Below the pieces are notes generated by a model, which saw only the letters and a list, made by a program, of their open reading frames with translations, did not search any database and was not told the origin of the DNA. Below, piece by piece: positions 9,091 to 17,586 of a DNA stretch of 64,000 bases; positions within the stretch are counted from its first letter, which is position 1, and each line of letters opens with the position of its first letter. This DNA comes from an uncultured Collinsella sp. (lineage in GTDB: Bacteria > Actinomycetota > Coriobacteriia > Coriobacteriales > Coriobacteriaceae), in contig CALEBN010000043.1 of NCBI GenBank assembly GCA_937943045.1, positions 101,241 to 165,240 on the forward strand. The letters are read 5' to 3'. The position numbers and the translations under genes are program-made.

Positions 9091-10482
9091 CTACTCCTCG
9101 GTATGCGCCCCATCAAGCTCATAGAACTTGGTGGATGCCGGCAGGAACATCAGGTCGACGTCGCCAATCGGGCCCGAACGGTTCTTGGCCACGACGATAC
9201 GCGTAACGCCCTCGTCGGGTCGGTCGTCGCGCGAGGCCTCGGCCTCGTCGGCGGATCGGTCCAAGAACATGACGATATCGGCATCCTGCTCGATGGAGCC
9301 CGATTCACGCAGGTCGGACAGCTGCGGGCGCTTGCCGGTACGGGACTCGACCTGACGCGACAGCTGCGACAGCGCGATCAGCGGAATCTTGAGCTCCTTG
9401 GCCATAATCTTCAGACCACGCGACATCTCGGAGACCTCGACGGTGCGGCTCTCGGAACGACGTCCCGGCGGGGGACTCACCAGCTGCAAATAGTCCAGGA
9501 TGATGATGGCCTTCTCCTTGTTATGGAGCATGCGGCGGCTCTTGGCGCGAATCTCGGTCACCGTGGTGCCGGGCGTATCGTCAATCAGAATATCGAGCTT
9601 GGACAGCGTCTGCGTGGCCTCATTGATGTTGGCCCACTGCTCGGGACTAATGCGGCCCGTACGGAAGTCGCTGATCGAGATCATGGCATAGGCGCAAATC
9701 AGACGCTGGGCAATTTCCTTGCCCGACATCTCCAGCGAGAAGAAGCCGACGGTATAGCCCGCTGCGGCGGCATTAAGCGCCAAGTTCAGGGCGAACGAAG
9801 TCTTACCCACGGCGGGGCGGGCACCGATAATGATGAGCTGGCCCTCGCGGAATCCCATGAGCATACGGTCGAGCGACGGAAAGCCCGTGGGCACGCCTGC
9901 AGCCTGACCGCCGGCCTTGCACACTTCCTCGGCCTCGTTATAGGCCTCGACCATAAACTCGGTCAGCGTCTTGTAGCTCGACTTAACCTCACGCGCCGTG
10001 ACCTTGAGCAGCTTGCTCTCGGCCAGCTCCACGACCTCTTTGGTGTCGGTGGGGGCGTTGTAGGCCAGCGCGTTGATCTCGTTGGTGGCGCCAATCAGCT
10101 CACGCAGCATCGAGTCGCGGCGAACGATGGCGGCATGGTGCTGCCAGTTGACGAGCGACAGAGTCTGTCCCATCAGCTCCAAAATGTACGCCTCGCCGCC
10201 CACGGCATCGAGCTTGTTGATGCTTCGCAGGTAATCGATCAGCGAGATAGAGTCAATGGGGATGCGACTGTTGTACATATCGACCATCGCGGTATAGATG
10301 GTCTTATGAATGGGCCGGTAGAAGTCATCGGGCTGCAGCTCGACTTGGGCCTCTTCGACCACCTCGGGCGAGAGCAGCATAGCGGCCAGCACGTTGGCCT
10401 CTGCATCTTGGTTTTGGGGGAGACCCAGCTTGGAGCCACGGTCCTCGACCGTCAGCCCCGTCTCCCTATCGTCATATGCCAT
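9091..10482 (-). CDS. dnaB: Replicative DNA helicase
   Basis: The hexameric 5'-3' helicase of the replication fork. The N-terminal domain (QNQDAEANVLAAMLLSPEV) is followed by the RecA-like domain with Walker A GARPAVGKTSFAL, GFFSLEMSGKEIAQRL, Walker B IIILDYLQLV and DLRESGSIEQDADIVMFLDR. About 463 residues, normal. The ATG at 10482 (MAYDDRE) has GAGGA at a good distance; in-frame ATGs at 10488 and 10494 are possible. It lies downstream of rplI but a terminator-like hairpin separates them. No intein was seen. Confidence 0.95.
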   Translation of the reverse strand: MAYDDRETGLTVEDRGSKLGLPQNQDAEANVLAAMLLSPEVVEEAQVELQPDDFYRPIHKTIYTAMVDMYNSRIPIDSISLIDYLRSINKLDAVGGEAYILELMGQTLSLVNWQHHAAIVRRDSMLRELIGATNEINALAYNAPTDTKEVVELAESKLLKVTAREVKSSYKTLTEFMVEAYNEAEEVCKAGGQAAGVPTGFPSLDRMLMGFREGQLIIIGARPAVGKTSFALNLALNAAAAGYTVGFFSLEMSGKEIAQRLICAYAMISISDFRTGRISPEQWANINEATQTLSKLDILIDDTPGTTVTEIRAKSRRMLHNKEKAIIILDYLQLVSPPPGRRSESRTVEVSEMSRGLKIMAKELKIPLIALSQLSRQVESRTGKRPQLSDLRESGSIEQDADIVMFLDRSADEAEASRDDRPDEGVTRIVVAKNRSGPIGDVDLMFLPASTKFYELDGAHTEE

Positions 10483-10524
10483 GGGCATCCTCATTCATAT
10501 CGCTTGCGAGCATCCATAGTATCA

Positions 10525-10550
10525 GCCGCGGCTATAAATCGAGCCGCGGC
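10525..10550. terminator. Stem-loop upstream of dnaB
   Basis: GCCGCGGCT and AGCCGCGGC form a 9-bp GC stem with an 8-nt loop, 43 bases before the dnaB start. There is no U-run, so it is not a convincing terminator. A second stem (CGGTCCC/GGGACCG, 10582-10601) lies beside it. Both would be in the dnaB leader. Confidence 0.35.
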
Positions 10551-10635
10551 TTGGCAATCATCACCGAACCAAACGGATGAACGGTCCCATACACGGGACC
10601 GCATCTCAATGACTGCCACGACACTCACCCAGCGC

Positions 10636-10675
10636 AAAAAATAAAAGGGCGCCCTGGTCTCCCAGAGCGCCCTTC
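10636..10675 (-). terminator. Rho-independent terminator of the rpsF-ssb-rpsR-rplI operon
   Basis: On the minus strand AAGGGCGCTCTGG-GAGA-CCAGGGCGCCCTT (one mismatch) is followed by TTATTTTTT. It lies 32 bases after the rplI stop. Confidence 0.85.
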
Positions 10676-10706
10676 TTAGAACAAGATTGTTGCGTTGCAG
10701 CAAATG

Positions 10707-11246
10707 CTACTCGGCAGCAGCCTCGGTCTCGACCTCGGCGGTCTCGGCCTCGGCGACCTCAGCGGTCTCCTCAACCTCAGCCTCGGCAGCGAGCTCCTCG
10801 GCGGTAACGCCGACGAGAACGACAACCTCGGCCTTGATCTCGCGGTACAGCGAGATAGCGACGGTGTGGGCACCGGCAACCTTGATGGGCTTACCGAGCT
10901 CGACGCGCTTGCGATCGATGTCCATACCGAGCTGATCCTTGATGGCGTCAGCGATCATAGCGGCGGTAACGGAGCCAAAGAGGATGCCCTCGTCGCCAAC
11001 CTTGACGTCAACGGTGACCTGCTTGCCCTCGAAGGCAGCCTTGGTCTCGTTGGCGGTAGCCAGACGGACGGCCTCGCGCTTGGCGATGTTGTTGCGACGC
11101 TCGTCAAGCTGCTTGAGGTTGCCCTTGGTGGCGGCAACAGCGAGCTTCTTGGGGAACAGGAAGTTCTCAGCGTAACCCTGAGCGACCTCTACGACGTCAC
11201 CCTCGCCGCCCTTGCCCTTGATCTCATCGAGAAGAATAACCTTCAT
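10707..11246 (-). CDS. rplI: Large-subunit ribosomal protein bL9
   Basis: Typical bL9 start (MKVILLDEIKGKGGEGDVV then EVAQGYAENFLFPKKLA), central helix and C-terminal domain (DVKVGDEGILFGSVTAAMIA). At 179 residues it is about 30 longer than usual: the extra piece is an acidic Ala/Glu/Val tail (EVEETAEVAEAETAEVETEA) after residue 150. GGGAG precedes the ATG. Last gene of the ribosomal/ssb operon, 15 bases after rpsR. Confidence 0.96.
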   Translation of the reverse strand: MKVILLDEIKGKGGEGDVVEVAQGYAENFLFPKKLAVAATKGNLKQLDERRNNIAKREAVRLATANETKAAFEGKQVTVDVKVGDEGILFGSVTAAMIADAIKDQLGMDIDRKRVELGKPIKVAGAHTVAISLYREIKAEVVVLVGVTAEELAAEAEVEETAEVAEAETAEVETEAAAE

Positions 11247-11261
11247 GATGCGTCTCCCTTC

Positions 11262-11528
11262 TTAGCCGCGGTCGCGGTTGCCACGAGAGGAAACCACGGG
11301 GACGGTGTACGGCAGGAGAGCCATCTCGCGGGCGCGCTTGATGGCGTTGGCGATGTCATGCTGATGCTGCGTGCAAGCGCCAGTGACGCGACGGGGCTTG
11401 ATCTTGCCACGGTCGGTCATGTACTTACGGAGAAGCTGAGTGTCCTTATAGTCGATGAACTCAGTGTTCTCCTTGCAGAACTGGCAGTACTTACGACGCG
11501 GCTGACGTGCAGAATAATCATTAGCCAT
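11262..11528 (-). CDS. rpsR: Small-subunit ribosomal protein bS18
   Basis: 88 residues from the ATG at 11528. Shows RRKYCQFCKENTEFIDYKDT, LLRKYMTDRGKIKPRRVTG and CTQHQHDIANAIKRAREMAL, the bS18 core that binds the platform with bS6. The pair YC..C plus a further Cys suggests the metal-binding form. An earlier in-frame ATG (11579) is rejected because AAAGG precedes 11528 and MANDYS is the conserved start. Confidence 0.96.
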   Translation of the reverse strand: MANDYSARQPRRKYCQFCKENTEFIDYKDTQLLRKYMTDRGKIKPRRVTGACTQHQHDIANAIKRAREMALLPYTVPVVSSRGNRDRG

Positions 11529-11601
11529 GTCAAAATACCTTTCATTTGGCAACTTCGGCGAGCCGAAGCCGCCTCTCACTCAAAAAATAGGTGAACAACC
11601 C

Positions 11602-12054
11602 TTAGAACGGGATGTCCTCATCGTAGACGTCGACCGCGGGCGGCGTAGCCACCGGTGCGGCAGGACGTGCTGCGGGCGCGGGAGCTGCGGGGGCGTAACC
11701 GCCCTGATCGTAGCCACCCTGGCCACCACGGGAGCTCATAAACTCGATCTCATCGACGATGACCTCAAGCTTGCTCCTGCGCTGACCGTCGCGCTCCCAA
11801 GAGCTGTAGCGCAGCTTGCCCTCGATCGCGACCTTGTTTCCCTTTGCCAGGAAACGGCTCACGGCCTCGGCGCGGGTGCCGAACATAGTGCAGTCAACAA
11901 AGTTGGGATAGTCCTCCCACTCGCCAGTCTGCGCGTTGCGGCGACGATCGTTCACGGCGACGCCAAAGGACAGAACCTGGGTTCCGCCGGCGGTGGCGCG
12001 CAGCTCGGGATCGCGGGTGAGGTTACCGGTGATGTTCACTCGATTGATGCTCAT
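11602..12054 (-). CDS. ssb: Single-stranded DNA-binding protein
   Basis: 150 residues: OB fold (SINRVNITGNLTRDPELRAT, VLSFGVAVNDRR, WEDYPNFVDCTMFGTRAEAV), a Gly/Ala/Pro-rich linker and the acidic protein-interaction tip DEDIPF. It lies between rpsF and rpsR in the usual order, which also links it to replication through dnaB downstream. Confidence 0.97.
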   Translation of the reverse strand: MSINRVNITGNLTRDPELRATAGGTQVLSFGVAVNDRRRNAQTGEWEDYPNFVDCTMFGTRAEAVSRFLAKGNKVAIEGKLRYSSWERDGQRRSKLEVIVDEIEFMSSRGGQGGYDQGGYAPAAPAPAARPAAPVATPPAVDVYDEDIPF

Positions 12055-12102
12055 AACTCACTACTTCCTCTTGGGGCACTAGCCCAGTCCAAAACGACAG
12101 TC

Positions 12103-12396
12103 TTACTCCTGGTCGTCGCGACGGACGATCATGTGGCGGACCACAGCGTCGGTGATGCGCAGGACGCGATCAAGCTCGGCGATCTGGGTAGGATCTGCGT
12201 GGAAGTTGATGAGGGTGTAGTCACCATCGGTGAGGTCGTTGATCTCGTAGGCGAGCTTGCGCTTGCCCCACTCGTCAACGGAGTCGACCTTGCCAGCGCC
12301 CTCAGCGATCGTGGTATCGATACGCTTCATAACAGCGAGACGAGTCTCGGGGTCGAGCGACGGGTCAACAAAGAACAGCAGTTCATAAGCCTTCAT
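12103..12396 (-). CDS. rpsF: Small-subunit ribosomal protein bS6
   Basis: 97 residues from the ATG at 12396, which follows the strong site GAGGAGGTGAC; a further in-frame ATG at 12417 would place the ribosome site inside the gene. Shows MKAYELLFFVDPSLDPETR, WGKRKLAYEINDLTDGDYTL and VLRITDAVVRHMIVR. First gene of the rpsF-ssb-rpsR-rplI operon. Confidence 0.96.
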   Translation of the reverse strand: MKAYELLFFVDPSLDPETRLAVMKRIDTTIAEGAGKVDSVDEWGKRKLAYEINDLTDGDYTLINFHADPTQIAELDRVLRITDAVVRHMIVRRDDQE

Positions 12397-12858
12397 ATTG
12401 TCACCTCCTCTGGGCAAATGTGGCTTCAGGTCGTGAAGGTGCGCCTGAAGCAGGAAAAGACTTGGTAATAATATCTTTCAACCTCCCAGGCTGCAAGAAT
12501 ATGCAGCTACAACCTCATGACCTCCACATATACCCATGCTTACACGGCTCTTCATGCGTATTCCAACCAAATGCTGACCAAGAGCTTGACGGATTCGATA
12601 GCAAGATACGCTGCGGCGAGGACAACCTGAGTCAAACCGCAGGTCGCCGATTGCAGGGTTGTGGTCACGAAATGCATACCACCGGTTCGATCGATTGCCT
12701 CAAAATTTTTAAATTCGCTGCCACGTCATTCATGAATACCTATTTTGAACAGATCATCGAGCGGGATCTGGCTGGTCAGGATGCTTTTTTAGTACTCATC
12801 TGGCACATGCCGGATACGGGTGCGGAGCGAGCGCTTTAAAAAATGCCAAGTTTTCTGT
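12397..12858. other. Intergenic region between the divergent rpsF operon and tRNA-Ser
   Basis: About 460 bases with lower GC than the surroundings. It should hold the rpsF operon promoter on the minus strand. A plus-strand frame of 139 codons crosses it, but its composition (scattered Cys, His and Trp, no domain, start inside the rpsF leader) looks like chance translation. I see no clear RNA or repeat. Confidence 0.5.
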
Positions 12859-12886
12859 TTGCACTTTTCGATTCCTCGTGTATACT
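12859..12886 (+). promoter_or_regulatory. Promoter of tRNA-Ser(GGA)
   Basis: TTGCAC (12859-12864) and TATACT (12881-12886) with a 16-bp spacer, 17 bases before the tRNA 5' end. Confidence 0.7.
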
Positions 12887-12902
12887 GACTTTCGCATTTA
12901 AC

Positions 12903-12993
12903 GGAGAGTTGTCCGAGTGGCCGAAGGAGCACGATTGGAAATCGTGTAGGCGTCAAAAGCGTCTCCAGGGTTCAAATCCCTGACTCTCCGCCA
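12903..12993 (+). tRNA. tRNA-Ser(GGA)
   Basis: Acceptor GGAGAGT pairs with ACTCTCC; anticodon loop TTGGAAA gives GGA; there is a long variable arm (class II) and the T-arm CAGGGTTCAAATCCCTG. CCA is encoded (12991-12993). Confidence 0.97.
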
Positions 12994-13002
12994 GTTAATT
13001 CC

Positions 13003-13032
13003 AAAGCAGGCCTTAGTGCCTGCTTTGTTTTT
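13003..13032 (+). terminator. Terminator after tRNA-Ser(GGA)
   Basis: AAAGCAGGC-CTTAGT-GCCTGCTTT followed by GTTTTT. It lies between the two tRNA-Ser genes, so the second may be a separate unit or a read-through product. Confidence 0.85.
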
Positions 13033-13041
13033 ACCCCACGC

Positions 13042-13132
13042 GGAGGGGTGGCAGAGTGGTTGAATGCGGCGGTCTCGAAAACCGTTTGGCCTGTATAAGG
13101 TCACGAGGGTTCGAATCCCTCCTCCTCCGCCA
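13042..13132 (+). tRNA. tRNA-Ser(CGA)
   Basis: Acceptor GGAGGGG pairs with CTCCTCC (one G-U), anticodon loop CTCGAAA gives CGA, long variable arm, T-arm GAGGGTTCGAATCCCTC, encoded CCA. Its last 25 bases recur inverted at 13197-13221. Confidence 0.97.
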
Positions 13133-13143
13133 TTTTGGTTGTG

Positions 13144-13175
13144 AAAGCTCCCAGGAATGGGAGCTTTTTTGTTTT
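13144..13175 (+). terminator. Terminator after tRNA-Ser(CGA)
   Basis: AAAGCTCCCA-GGAA-TGGGAGCTTT followed by TTTGTTTT. Confidence 0.88.
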
Positions 13176-13187
13176 GAGTCCCTAACA

Positions 13188-13296
13188 AGCAAATACGGCG
13201 AAGAAGGAGGGGTTCGAACCCGCCAGGGCGCAAAGCGTAAAGAAAACGCACCAGTGGCGCGTTTTTAGTGCAGCGCGGTCGGCGTAAGCCGACCGG
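13188..13296. repeat. tRNA-trailing element behind tRNA-Ser(CGA)
   Basis: Begins with GCAAATACGGCG, then an inverted copy of the tRNA-Ser 3' end (13197-13221, 22 of 25 identical to the complement of 13107-13131). Next is the word CGCCAGGGCGCAAAGCGTAA shared with the tRNA-Gly element, and then small GC hairpins (AAAACGC/GCGCGTTTT; GGTCGGC-GTAA-GCCGACC at 13277-13294). No protein-coding potential. See also 50748-50888 and 62370-62505. Confidence 0.65.
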
Positions 13297-13395
13297 ATAA
13301 ATTTTGAGCTCCGATCAAAATATAGACATCCCTCCTATTCAGCCACGCCCTCATCGCGTTCAGCATCAACCCAGATCCCCAAACATGTACACCAC

Positions 13396-13430
13396 CCTCC
13401 AAAAACGATATTTTTCGATATCTTTGGAGG
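13396..13430. other. Stem-loop CCTCCAAA/TTTGGAGG
   Basis: CCTCCAAA (13396) pairs with TTTGGAGG (ending 13430), with an inner GATAT/ATATC stem and a small bulge. No U-run follows. It lies in the leader region of the TRIC-type gene. The flanking 13300-13560 stretch otherwise shows no feature I can support. Confidence 0.4.
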
Positions 13431-13560
13431 CTGATGCACATACTTGAAACCTATGACCGTACCCAGTCCCGACCGTTTGCCGAGCAATAGGGTCGCAATA
13501 GGCGCCGAACATGTACTATGTACGGGCATTGTCCAAACCCGCAACTCAAAGGACCCCATC

Positions 13561-14250
13561 TTGCCCGTCGTCGCCGCCATAACCGTTACCTCACATGCCT
13601 CGGATGCCATGGTCGCTATCCCATTTTGGCTCGAGATGTTCGCCGTTGTCGCTGCATCGATCTCGGGTGTGCTGGTTGCGCGCGAACACAAGCTCGACCT
13701 GGTGGGCGCGGTCGCACTCGCGGTAGTCTGCGGTCTGGGCGGCGGTCTTTTGCGCGACATGACACTCCAGGTCGGCAACGTCTACATCCTCAACCAGCCA
13801 ATGGCGCTGCCGCTCTCCATCGCCACGGCGGCCATCATTTACATCTTCCCGGCAATCGTCGATAAGCCCGACAAACTCATCCCCCTGCTCGACATCATCT
13901 CGGTCGGCATCTATGCGGCAACCGGCGCAGACAAGGCACTGGTCTACGGATTTGCACCCGTCGTTTGCATCATGATGGGCTTTTTCACCGCGGTGGGCGG
14001 CGGCATGCTGCGCGACGGCTTTATGGGCGTGGTTCCGGGCATTTTCCAACGCACCAACTTTTATGCCATCGCGGCCATCGCCGGATCGGCAAGCTATGTA
14101 AGCCTCGTCATGAGTGGCTTGGTCAGCAATGTCGCCGCGCTGGTCGTATGCGTTATCGTGACCATGGGTCTGCGCTGGCTCTCGCTGCGCTTTGACATCA
14201 AAAGCCCCACCGAAGAAGACATCGCGCACTTTTTACATCGCAAAAAGTAG
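13561..14250 (+). CDS. TRIC-type (YicG/UPF0126) membrane channel or transporter
   Basis: About 229 residues with seven membrane helices arranged as two repeats, each carrying the family's Gly-rich kink: VVCGLGGGLLRDMTL and TAVGGGMLRDGFMG. Members are trimeric K+ channels or glycine permeases; which applies here is not readable. The start is uncertain. TTG at 13561 has AAAGGA seven bases upstream and fits the family length; the ATG at 13444 would add 39 residues without similarity, and 13453 is also in frame. It runs against the dominant minus-strand direction. Confidence 0.82.
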   Translation: MPVVAAITVTSHASDAMVAIPFWLEMFAVVAASISGVLVAREHKLDLVGAVALAVVCGLGGGLLRDMTLQVGNVYILNQPMALPLSIATAAIIYIFPAIVDKPDKLIPLLDIISVGIYAATGADKALVYGFAPVVCIMMGFFTAVGGGMLRDGFMGVVPGIFQRTNFYAIAAIAGSASYVSLVMSGLVSNVAALVVCVIVTMGLRWLSLRFDIKSPTEEDIAHFLHRKK

Positions 14251-14356
14251 ATAGCACGGCACGACCTTTCGAAATGCAACCGAGAGGTTCTTTTAGAGCG
14301 CTCGCACGTTGGGTACCCTGTTAGATATATGCCGAGTATCTAACGAAGGATTCACT

Positions 14357-15502
14357 ATGCCTTGCAACCTAGAACCGTCGACCAAGCGCCACAAAGCGCA
14401 GGCCCGCATCGCCCTCCTATTCGTACTGATTGCGCTTGCGCTGACCGTACTTCCCACGGCGTCGTTCGCCGGCACAGACACCGCGGGCAACGTACTCGCA
14501 ACCGAAGCTGACTCAAATCCGTCTGGCGCCGAGGGCGACCTGTACTGGGCTGGCCAAAGCCTTAACCTGGACGATGCCTCCATCGGCCGCGATATTATCG
14601 CGGCAGGCGACAGCCTATCGATTCGCGACTGCACCGTAGGCGGCGCCATTCGCCTGGCGGCGCGCACCATCGATATCTCCAAAACCGCAATCGATGGCAG
14701 CGTGACGGTAGCCGGTCAGCACGTCGTGCTCAACACCGGTAGCACCGCCAACTGTTTTTACGCGATGGGCGATGCTGTTGCCCTGCGAGGCTCCACCAAG
14801 TCGGCAGCACTTGCAGGCGATACGGTGACCATCGACGGCACCGTCGAGGGCGATGTCGAGGTTTGGGCCGACAAGCTCGTCTTGGGCAAAAACGCCCGCA
14901 TCACCGGCACCGTGAGCGCGCATGTTTCCGAGGACCCCGAGCGGGCCGAGGGCGCTCAGGTCGGAGCCCTCAAGATCGACCGTACCGAGAACGAGAACAC
15001 CTCAACGATTAACGACACCATCGGCGGCATCGTCGCCGCGGCGCTTTCCACCTGCTTTGTCGCGATCCTCCTCGAGCTCGTCTTTCCGCGCGCGACCGCC
15101 AGCGCCGCCGGCATGCTTCGTCAACGACCTACCCCTCTGTGGGTGAGCGGTCTTTTGGGCACGGTGGCCGCCGTTCCCGCCGTCCTGTTGCTCATCATCT
15201 CGATTGCAGGTCTGTCACTCGCCGGAGCTCTCATGTGCGCCGTGATCGGTATCGCTCTGGTCTCGGCGGCGTTTACGGGCACCGCGATCGCACGCATGAT
15301 CGGACACAGCCAGAACCGCTACGCCATGGCCGCCGTGGGCGGTATCGCCGCGGGCGCACTCACGGCACTTCCCCTTATGGGCAGCTTTGTCAGCGGCGTA
15401 GCCTTCGTCTTTACGCTCGGCTACGTCATCCAGATCATCTGGCGCAACGCCCGCCTCAAGCCGCAGCAGGCCGCCAACACTCCGGGCCTTCCCTCCGCCT
15501 AG
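14357..15502 (+). CDS. Signal-peptide beta-helix (bactofilin-like, DUF583-type) membrane protein
   Basis: 381 residues. A signal peptide (ALLFVLIALALTVLPTASFA, then GT) is followed by about 170 residues of short beta repeats (SLNLDDASIGRDIIAAGDSL, TIDISKTAIDGSVTVAGQHV, VTIDGTVEGDVEVWADKLVL) like polymer-forming cytoskeletal domains, but here outside the membrane. The C-terminal 170 residues hold about four to five membrane helices (PLWVSGLLGTVAAVPAVLLL, ALMCAVIGIALVSAAF) and a basic tail. AAGGA precedes the ATG at 14357. A role in envelope organisation is a guess. Confidence 0.75.
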   Translation: MPCNLEPSTKRHKAQARIALLFVLIALALTVLPTASFAGTDTAGNVLATEADSNPSGAEGDLYWAGQSLNLDDASIGRDIIAAGDSLSIRDCTVGGAIRLAARTIDISKTAIDGSVTVAGQHVVLNTGSTANCFYAMGDAVALRGSTKSAALAGDTVTIDGTVEGDVEVWADKLVLGKNARITGTVSAHVSEDPERAEGAQVGALKIDRTENENTSTINDTIGGIVAAALSTCFVAILLELVFPRATASAAGMLRQRPTPLWVSGLLGTVAAVPAVLLLIISIAGLSLAGALMCAVIGIALVSAAFTGTAIARMIGHSQNRYAMAAVGGIAAGALTALPLMGSFVSGVAFVFTLGYVIQIIWRNARLKPQQAANTPGLPSA

Positions 15503-15508
15503 CCGTCG

Positions 15509-15541
15509 CCCCCACAAAGGGGACAGGCACCTTTGTGGGGG
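15509..15541. repeat. CCCCCACAAAGG palindrome with GGACAGGCA loop
   Basis: Perfect 12-bp arms (15509-15520 and 15530-15541) around a 9-nt loop, directly after the stop at 15502. The word GGGGACAGGCACCTTTGT is, as I remember, frequent in Coriobacteriia intergenic DNA and resembles REP elements mobilised by Y1 transposases. A related GGGGAC word occurs near 50,907. Confidence 0.6.
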
Positions 15542-15567
15542 TGCAGACCAACTCAATCCCTGTGCAC

Positions 15568-15608
15568 CAAAAAGGGCACCGACCACGATGGTCGGCGCCC
15601 TTTCTTGT
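15568..15608. terminator. Bidirectional terminator between the 14357 gene and typA
   Basis: AAAGGGCACCGACC pairs with GGTCGGCGCCCTTT (15571-15603). U-tracts are available in both directions (TTTCTT on plus, TTTTTGG on minus), serving the converging genes. Confidence 0.85.
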
Positions 15609-15630
15609 TAGTCGCTATAAAGCCCAGCGC

Positions 15631-17469
15631 TTATTTGTTGACCTGACCGGCGCGGACGGCGGCCTTCTTGCGGTCGGTGGCATTGAGCAGACGCTTGCGC
15701 AGGCGGATGTTCTTGGGAGTGATCTCCACCAGCTCGTCGTCGGCGATGTACTCCAGCGCCTCCTCCAGCGAGAAGGTGCGGGGCGGCACCAGCTGGACGG
15801 AGATATCGGAGGTCGAGGAACGCTGGTTGCCCAGGTTCTTGGTACGGGCGATGTTGACGACCATGTCGCCGGCCTTGCTGCGCTCGCCCACGATCATGCC
15901 CTCGTAGCATTCGGTACCCGGCTCAACAAACAGCTGGCCGCGCTCCTGCAGCGTGCCCAGAGCGTAGGCAACGGCCTTCTCGGTGGTCATGGAGATCATG
16001 GCGCCGTTCTGGCGGTTGCCGATCTCGCCGGCATAGGGGCCGTACTCCAGGAAGGTGTGGTAGAACACCCCCTCGCCGTGAGTGACGTTCATGATGCGGT
16101 TCTTAAGACCCATGATGCCGCGGGTCGGGATCTTAAACTCGAGGTGCGTCACGATACCCGAGGTATCCATGCTCGTCATGATGCCGCCGGAGGTGCCGAA
16201 GACCTCAACGACCTTGCCCGAATACTCGTCCGGGCACTCGACGACGGCCTGCTCGACGGGCTCCATCTTATTGCCGTTCTCGTCCTTCTTAAACAGAACG
16301 CGGGGACGGCCGACCTGGAACTCAAAGCCCTCGCGACGCATGGACTCCATCAGGACGGACAGGTGCAGAATGCCGCGGCCCGAGACCTCGACGCCGCTCT
16401 TGTCCTCGAGCTCCTCGATCTTCATGGTCACGTTGTTCTCGGCCTCGTTGAACAGGCGCTCCTTGAGCTGACGGGCACCCACGATGTCGCCGTCGCGGCC
16501 GACGAGCGGGGAGGTCGAAGCCTCAAATACGATGGACAGGGTCGGCGGGTCGATCTCGATGGGCTCGAGCTCGACAGGGTTCTCGGGATCGGTGTAGACA
16601 TCGCCGATATCGGTGCGGTCAATACCCACGACAGCAGCGATATCGCCGGCGCCGACTTCCTGGCACTCGGTACGACCCAGGTAGTCGAAAGTAAAGAGCT
16701 GCTTGACGGTAGCGGTAGCGCTGGAACCGTCGTTCTTGACGACCAGGATCTGATCGCCCTGGTGGATGGCGCCGGAGTACACACGGCCGATACCGATGCG
16801 GCCGACGAAGTTGGAGTGGTCGATGGTCACACACTGCATGGCCAGCGGGGCGTTCTCGTCAACCTCGGGCGCGGGCATGTCATCGATGATCATATCGAGC
16901 AGCGGATACATATCCATGTTGCCGTCGTTGGGATCAAGGCGGGCAAAGCCATTCATGGCGCTGGCGTAGACCACGTGCTCCATGGCGAACTCAAGCTGGT
17001 CGTCGGTGGCACCCAGGTCGGCCATAAGGTCCAGGCAGTCGTTGTAGGCCTTCTCGGGGTTGGCGCCCGGACGGTCGATCTTGTTGATGACGATCATGAT
17101 CTTGAGGCCGGTGTCGATGGCGTGACGCAGCACGAAGCGGGTCTGGGGCATGGGGCCCTCAAAGGCATCGACCAGCAGCAGTGCGCCGTCGGCCATACGC
17201 AGCACGCGCTCGACCTCGCCGCCAAAGTCGGCGTGGCCCGGGGTGTCGATGACGTTGATCTTAACGTCCTTGTACTCGATAGAGATGTTCTTGGCGAGAA
17301 TCGTAATGCCGCGCTCGCGCTCCTGGTCGTTAGAATCCAGGACGCGGTCCTCGACCTGCTGGTTGGCACGGAAGGCGTCCGTGGCACGCAGGAGCTTGTC
17401 GACCATCGTCGTCTTGCCGTGGTCGACGTGAGCGATGATGGCGATGTTCCTCAGATTGTCTACGCGCAT
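15631..17469 (-). CDS. typA: Ribosome-associated GTPase TypA/BipA
   Basis: 612 residues, normal. EF-G-like GTPase that helps assemble the 50S subunit, mostly in stress or cold. G1 AHVDHGKTT, switch region DQERERGITILAKN, G3 DTPGHADFGGEV, G4 NKIDRPGA; then domain II (IGRVYSGAIHQGDQI), EF-G III/V-like parts and the BipA C-terminal domain (GERSKAGDMVVNIARTKN, PRTFSLEEALEYI). The ATG at 17469 lies in front of about 115 bases of AT-richer leader. Confidence 0.96.
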   Translation of the reverse strand: MRVDNLRNIAIIAHVDHGKTTMVDKLLRATDAFRANQQVEDRVLDSNDQERERGITILAKNISIEYKDVKINVIDTPGHADFGGEVERVLRMADGALLLVDAFEGPMPQTRFVLRHAIDTGLKIMIVINKIDRPGANPEKAYNDCLDLMADLGATDDQLEFAMEHVVYASAMNGFARLDPNDGNMDMYPLLDMIIDDMPAPEVDENAPLAMQCVTIDHSNFVGRIGIGRVYSGAIHQGDQILVVKNDGSSATATVKQLFTFDYLGRTECQEVGAGDIAAVVGIDRTDIGDVYTDPENPVELEPIEIDPPTLSIVFEASTSPLVGRDGDIVGARQLKERLFNEAENNVTMKIEELEDKSGVEVSGRGILHLSVLMESMRREGFEFQVGRPRVLFKKDENGNKMEPVEQAVVECPDEYSGKVVEVFGTSGGIMTSMDTSGIVTHLEFKIPTRGIMGLKNRIMNVTHGEGVFYHTFLEYGPYAGEIGNRQNGAMISMTTEKAVAYALGTLQERGQLFVEPGTECYEGMIVGERSKAGDMVVNIARTKNLGNQRSSTSDISVQLVPPRTFSLEEALEYIADDELVEITPKNIRLRKRLLNATDRKKAAVRAGQVNK

Positions 17470-17586
17470 GTAGTTCCCCTATCTTCTATCTATATACAAC
17501 CGGCACGCGTATGCGACCCGCCCAGTAACACAACGCTCGGCGGGAATTTTGAGCCTTTTACCGAAAACTCGTTTATTTTAGCGATT

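Noticed and set aside
12420..12839. Plus-strand 139-codon frame upstream of tRNA-Ser
   Set aside because: Starts inside the rpsF leader, no recognisable fold, odd composition, weak start; kept only as intergenic DNA.
12898..13251. Minus-strand frame of 117 codons with GGGGGIRTLVTLYRPNG-type words
   Set aside because: It is the antisense of two tRNA-Ser genes and the trailing element; a well-known false protein.
13188..13296. CRISPR array
   Set aside because: Repeated words are tRNA-derived and not regularly spaced; no cas genes in the window.
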